Shown here in pieces: positions 60,091 through 64,000 of a stretch of DNA of 64,000 nucleotides (position 1 is its first letter; each line of letters starts with the position of its first letter). Under the pieces are notes generated by a model. The model saw only the letters and a list, made by a program, of their open reading frames with translations. It did not search any database and was not told the origin of the DNA. Made by a program: the position numbers and the translations under genes. Origin of the DNA: Mucilaginibacter mali (GTDB taxonomy: Bacteria; Bacteroidota; Bacteroidia; Sphingobacteriales; Sphingobacteriaceae); contig NZ_CP054139.1 of the NCBI RefSeq assembly GCF_013283875.1, forward strand, positions 2,108,001-2,172,000, in the 5' to 3' direction.

Positions 60091-61377
60091 ATGAAACAAC
60101 AACAAACAGAACCTATACCATTTACCGGCTATCAAAAGCTGGTGTTATTTTTATTGGCCATCACCCAGTTTACGGTGATATTGGACTTTATGGTGATGTC
60201 GCCACTGGGCGATATGCTGATGAAATCTATGGACCTGAAGCCATCTGCCTTTGGTGTGGCCGTATCGGCTTATGCCATTAGCGCTGGTATCTCGGGGTTA
60301 CTTACAGCCGGCTTCGCCGATAAATTCGATCGTAAAAAGCTGCTGTTATTCTTTTACACCGGATTTATTGCCGGTAGTATATTCTGCGGTCTATCGCATT
60401 CCTTTGTCCAACTGGTGGCCGCGCGTATTGTTACAGGCTTATTCGGTGGGGTTATTGGCTCTATATCCATGGCCATCGTTACCGACTTGTTCGCTATTCA
60501 GCAGCGTGGGCGTGTGATGGGTTACCTGCAAATGGGCTTTGGCGCCAGCCAGGTATTAGGTATCCCGATCGGCTTATACCTGGCCAACCTTTGGGGCTGG
60601 GAAATGCCGTTCTTTATGGTGGGCGGCCTGGCTATTTTAGTAGCGCTGGTAATTATGCTGAAGATGCAGCCCGTTGATAAGCACCTGGCCCTGCAGCACG
60701 ATAAATCGGTATTAACTCACCTTTGGCATACGCTTGCCCGTCGCGAGTACCGCGTGGGCTTTATGGCTACCGCTCTGTTAAGCATCGGCGGCTTTATGAT
60801 GATGCCATTCGGCAGCGCCTTTGCAATCAACAACCTGGGCGTAACCAATGCGCAATTACCCTTATTGTTTATGATATCGGGCATCAGTTCCCTTATTGTG
60901 ATGCCGCTGGTTGGCCGACTGAGTGATAAGATCAGCCGCATAAAATTATACCTTATCGCATCGGTATGGACGATGATCATGTGTGTGGTTTATACCAATC
61001 TTACCTTAACCCCATTTTGGCTGGTAGTTGTACTGAACGTATTGATGATGGCCGGTGTGTTAACCCGTATGATCCCGTCATCAGCGCTCATCAGTTCGGT
61101 GCCCGATATGGAAGACCGTGGCGCCTTTATGAGCGTTAATTCATCGTTACAGCAAATTGCGGGAGGTATTGCAGCCACCGTTGCCGGGATGATCGTGTTG
61201 CAACCCACCAAGTTCAGTCCGCTGCAAAATTATAATGTGGTGGGGTATGTTATTGTGGTGATATCCATCATCAGCATTCTACTGCTGTACCGGGTGAGTA
61301 AAATGGTGGATAAAAAGACAGGCACTAACCCGCCAGTTGTGGTAGAGGATGAGGTAGTGGTGAGCGAGGGGTATTAA
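60091..61377 (+). CDS. MFS transporter, drug:H+ antiporter type
   Basis: A 428-residue membrane protein with about twelve helices. Helix 1 has FTVILDFMVMSPLGDMLM, and the loop 2-3 signature is GFADKFDRKKLLLFF. LVAARIVTGLFGGVIGSISMAIVTD and the motif-C-like GFGASQVLGIPIGLYLANLWGW (split as GASQVLGIPIG) place it with the DHA1 antiporters. The C-terminus is a hydrophilic acidic tail. It is likely repressed by the TetR encoded two genes upstream. The substrate is unknown. Confidence 0.92.
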   Translation: MKQQQTEPIPFTGYQKLVLFLLAITQFTVILDFMVMSPLGDMLMKSMDLKPSAFGVAVSAYAISAGISGLLTAGFADKFDRKKLLLFFYTGFIAGSIFCGLSHSFVQLVAARIVTGLFGGVIGSISMAIVTDLFAIQQRGRVMGYLQMGFGASQVLGIPIGLYLANLWGWEMPFFMVGGLAILVALVIMLKMQPVDKHLALQHDKSVLTHLWHTLARREYRVGFMATALLSIGGFMMMPFGSAFAINNLGVTNAQLPLLFMISGISSLIVMPLVGRLSDKISRIKLYLIASVWTMIMCVVYTNLTLTPFWLVVVLNVLMMAGVLTRMIPSSALISSVPDMEDRGAFMSVNSSLQQIAGGIAATVAGMIVLQPTKFSPLQNYNVVGYVIVVISIISILLLYRVSKMVDKKTGTNPPVVVEDEVVVSEGY

Positions 61378-61430
61378 GCATTATTTCCAAACCGTCATTC
61401 TTAGCTATTGTTGATGACGCACCGTTTATA

Positions 61431-61469
61431 AGCCTTACGAAGTTTTGAAAACATCGTAAGGCTTTTTTG
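61431..61469 (+). terminator. Terminator after the MFS gene
   Basis: AGCCTTACGA (61431-61440) pairs perfectly with TCGTAAGGCT (61454-61463). An inner GTTTT/AAAAC closes the loop, and a run of T follows. Confidence 0.85.
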
Positions 61470-61573
61470 ATATAGCCACCGACGTGATCACTTTTAACTT
61501 TATACTATGGGCAACTATAACCAAACGCAAACCGTAATAACTAAAAGTAATAGGCAATATAGTTATCATTGTT

Positions 61574-63235
61574 TTGAAGGTAGTTTTATCCCGGCTATTT
61601 AGTATACTCACCAAAACGGAGCGGAGGCAATTATTTGCAATGGCCGGCCTCGACCTGCTGATGAGTTTGGCCGATGTGGCCTTTTTAGCCGCGTTGCTGT
61701 TTATCATCCGTGTTTATACCGGTGGCAATACGGTGGGAAGTAGCTTTGCGAATTATGCGGAGCTTATCATCCAAAAACCAGTAATGCTAACCGGCGCCTT
61801 TCTTGTGCTGTACACGTTTAAAAACATTGCAGGGGTATGGATATTAAAATGCCAGCATAATTACGTGTTTAGGGTATCGTCAAGGTTATCTGAAAAAAAT
61901 ATAAATAACTATTTTAATGGCAGTTATGCAGATTATGTGCATACGGATTCCTCCATCCGCGCAAGGCATATCAGCAATGTGCCAATAGAGTTTAGTAGCT
62001 ATGTTTTAACTAACCTGCAGCAGATCATCGCGCAGGGGATGCTCATTATTTTTACCGTTTCGGCCATCTTATTATATCACCCGGTGCTGTTTGTATTATT
62101 GCTGCTATTGTTATTGCCACCTGTAATTTTATTAGGCTGGTTTAGTCGCGGACAGCTTAAAAAGGTACGTGTACAGATCAAGCAAAGCAGCGCAAAGGCG
62201 TTGCAATACCTGCACGAATCACTGGCTGGTTATGTAGAGGGGAATGTTTATCATGCATCAGGCTTCTTCATCAAACGCTATCTTCAGCATCAGCAACAGC
62301 TTAATCAAAACATCGCTACCCAGCAAACTTTGCAGGGTTCATCGTCGCGGTTTATAGAAGTGTTTGCCCTTCTGGGCTTTTTTATCCTGGTGGTGATCAA
62401 CAGTTATTTTAGCGGAAGGGATACTATTGATGTACTAACCATCGGTGTGTTTATGGCTGCGGCTTACAAGATCATCCCCGGTGCGGTGCGCATACTGAAC
62501 AGCGTTACACAGATGAAAACGTATAGCTTCATTTTGGATGACCTTGCAAATGAAGCTTTACCAAAGGAAAATGTAACGACATCAGGGAGGAGTTCCGGAA
62601 TAAACAATATCCGCTTTGATAATATTAGCTTTAAATTTAAGGACCATAATGTGGTGGATAACCTAAGCTTCGGGTTGCAACCCGGCGATATTGCCGGGAT
62701 ATCTGGTGTATCCGGTCGCGGTAAAACAACTATTATTAATTTATTGCTGGGATTTTTGCAGCAGGATAGTGGTTTGATATTTATAAATAACGAAATTAGT
62801 GATATCGCGTATCGTAAAACCTACTGGCAAAGGATAGCGTATGTAAAGCAACAAGCTTTTTTTATTAATGATACCATCCTGAAGAACATTACTTTAACAG
62901 AAGATGGTTTTGATAAAGCAAGGCTGGATAAGGCTTTGCAGATAAGTGGTTTGGATGTGCTTTTAAATACATTCCCTGAGGGAATAGATAAATTAATAAA
63001 AGAGCACGGTAAGAACATCAGCGGGGGACAACGACAGCGGGTTGCACTGGCACGTGCGCTGTACCATGATCACGATCTGCTGATACTTGACGAGCCATTT
63101 AGCGAACTGGACGAGGATGCTGAGCGGGAAATATTGACCCGTTTAGGCAGCGATAATACTAAGGGTATAATGGTGCTTTTAATAACGCATAACAAAGCAA
63201 GTTTGTGCTTTTGCAATAAAATTATTTTAGCCTGA
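61574..63235 (+). CDS. ABC exporter (fused membrane and ATPase domains)
   Basis: A 553-residue half-transporter. Six hydrophobic segments lie in about residues 15-310. The ATPase domain has Walker A GVSGRGKTTIINLL (about 379), signature ISGGQRQRVALARAL (about 481), Walker B DLLILDEPFSELDEDAE and the switch His in LITHNKA. A TTG at 61574 is the best start. No ATG exists before residue 23, which is already at the edge of the first membrane helix, and a stop lies at 61538. The stop overlaps the glycosyltransferase ATG (TGATG). It is probably a PglK- or lipid-sugar-flippase-like exporter of a glycan locus. Confidence 0.88.
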   Translation: MKVVLSRLFSILTKTERRQLFAMAGLDLLMSLADVAFLAALLFIIRVYTGGNTVGSSFANYAELIIQKPVMLTGAFLVLYTFKNIAGVWILKCQHNYVFRVSSRLSEKNINNYFNGSYADYVHTDSSIRARHISNVPIEFSSYVLTNLQQIIAQGMLIIFTVSAILLYHPVLFVLLLLLLLPPVILLGWFSRGQLKKVRVQIKQSSAKALQYLHESLAGYVEGNVYHASGFFIKRYLQHQQQLNQNIATQQTLQGSSSRFIEVFALLGFFILVVINSYFSGRDTIDVLTIGVFMAAAYKIIPGAVRILNSVTQMKTYSFILDDLANEALPKENVTTSGRSSGINNIRFDNISFKFKDHNVVDNLSFGLQPGDIAGISGVSGRGKTTIINLLLGFLQQDSGLIFINNEISDIAYRKTYWQRIAYVKQQAFFINDTILKNITLTEDGFDKARLDKALQISGLDVLLNTFPEGIDKLIKEHGKNISGGQRQRVALARALYHDHDLLILDEPFSELDEDAEREILTRLGSDNTKGIMVLLITHNKASLCFCNKIILA

Positions 63236-64000
63236 TGAACGCTAAACCTAAAACATTGGTAATATTAAGTCCGGGGTTCCCTAAGGATGAGGGGGATACC
63301 ACGTGCCTGCCATTACAACAGGTCTTGCTGAAAACCATCAAGCAAAACCACCCCGAACTGGAATTGCTGATCATCGCCTTTCAATACCCTTTTAAAAAGC
63401 GAAATTATAGCTGGCACGGCATCCCGGTGATGGCATTTGGCGGCAGGGGCAGGGGCAATGTGTTACGTGCTTATAATTGGGCTAAGATTTGGGCGGCGCT
63501 GACTGGTATCAATAAAAAAAGAAATATACAGGGAATCCTGAGTTTTTGGCTGGGCGAATGTGCCTTTATTGGCGAACGCTTTGCACAAACACATCATCTG
63601 AAACATTATTGCTGGATATTGGGCCAGGATGCCAAACCAACTAACCGTTATTATCAACTAGCCCGCCTGCATGGCGAATCGATGCTGGCCTTATCTGACT
63701 TTATAGCCTCAAGCATATACATTAACTATGGGATGATGCCGAAGCATATTGTCCCCGGTGGACTGGATACCACTATGTTTGCTAACGGAAATTCAGAACG
63801 CGATATCGATATTTTAGCAGCAGGATCGCTGATCACGCTGAAGCAATACCATTTGTTTATAGAAGTGGTTTGCCGTTTAAGGCGGCAGAACCCCAATATT
63901 AAAGCTGTTTTATGCGGCGAGGGGCCGGATAGAACGCGCTTGACAAGCATGATCAAACGGTTAAAAATGGACGAGCACATTACGCTTGCAGGCGAATTGC
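63235..64000 (+). CDS. GT4-type glycosyltransferase, 3' end outside window
   Basis: An open frame of 255 codons runs off the right edge without a stop. It starts MNAKPKTLVILSPGFPKDEGDTTC in pieces typical of GT-B enzymes. It has the N-terminal domain (LLIIAFQYPF, GIPVMAFGGRGRGN), the acceptor-site region ILGQDAKPTNR, the linker MPKHIVPGGLDTTMF and the start of the nucleotide-sugar domain (DILAAGSLITLKQYHLFIE, then AVLCGEGPDR). The ATG overlaps the ABC exporter stop by one base, so the two are translationally coupled. The donor and acceptor sugars are unknown. Confidence 0.85.
   Translation, partial: MNAKPKTLVILSPGFPKDEGDTTCLPLQQVLLKTIKQNHPELELLIIAFQYPFKKRNYSWHGIPVMAFGGRGRGNVLRAYNWAKIWAALTGINKKRNIQGILSFWLGECAFIGERFAQTHHLKHYCWILGQDAKPTNRYYQLARLHGESMLALSDFIASSIYINYGMMPKHIVPGGLDTTMFANGNSERDIDILAAGSLITLKQYHLFIEVVCRLRRQNPNIKAVLCGEGPDRTRLTSMIKRLKMDEHITLAGEL

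Overview
The window looks like chromosomal DNA of a member of the Bacteroidota, most likely Sphingobacteriaceae and close to Mucilaginibacter or Pedobacter. The evidence is two SusC/SusD pairs in a polysaccharide utilization locus, many promoter-like TAnnTTTG (-7) boxes, an almost complete lack of Shine-Dalgarno sequences, many secreted lipoproteins, and protein sequences of Bacteroidota type throughout. The genus is an inference; no rRNA gene is present.

Layout. 1-1.5 kb: the 3' part of an IS1182-type transposase. 1.7-7.7 kb: an accessory block with a DUF2262-like gene and a partner, then two paralogous secreted seven-bladed propeller proteins interleaved with a YceI-like lipoprotein and an Asp-box protein. 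Two of these genes share an upstream module. A vestige of a further propeller copy follows, behind an array of four related hairpins. 7.7-31.3 kb: mostly housekeeping genes (etfBA and a DUF151 nuclease, a ChrA-type transporter, dnaB, rlmB, manC, recQ, an OmpA-family protein, queE, a Rieske protein, folD, lepA). They are mixed with small unknown genes and a decayed GyrI-like gene. 31.4-35 kb: a Y-family polymerase, then an 880-bp gap, then a PIN-PhoH ATPase. The gap holds DnaA-box-like nonamers and what looks like an independently transcribed structured RNA.

35-59 kb is a carbohydrate locus. On the plus strand GH88, GH43 and GH31 enzymes form an operon. On the minus strand run a GH18 chitinase-like protein, a ThuA-like protein and SusC-SusD-SusC-SusD. 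Beyond these lie a one-component regulator (propeller, Y_Y_Y, membrane helix, LuxR-type HTH), a second ThuA-like protein, a membrane acyltransferase and, divergently, a PL10 pectate lyase. A specific direct repeat, GTAGTG-N5-GTAGKK (K = G or T), occurs four times around the regulator, the second ThuA gene and the pectate lyase. Related half-sites lie upstream of the GH18 gene. I propose it as the operator of this locus.

59-61.4 kb: a tetR gene, a small HMA-like gene and an MFS exporter, with matching palindromic operators before the first two genes. 61.5-64 kb: an ABC exporter translationally coupled to a GT4-type glycosyltransferase that runs off the window; this is probably the edge of a surface-glycan locus. 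No tRNA, rRNA or CRISPR array was seen. All family calls are from reading the sequence; no database search was run.
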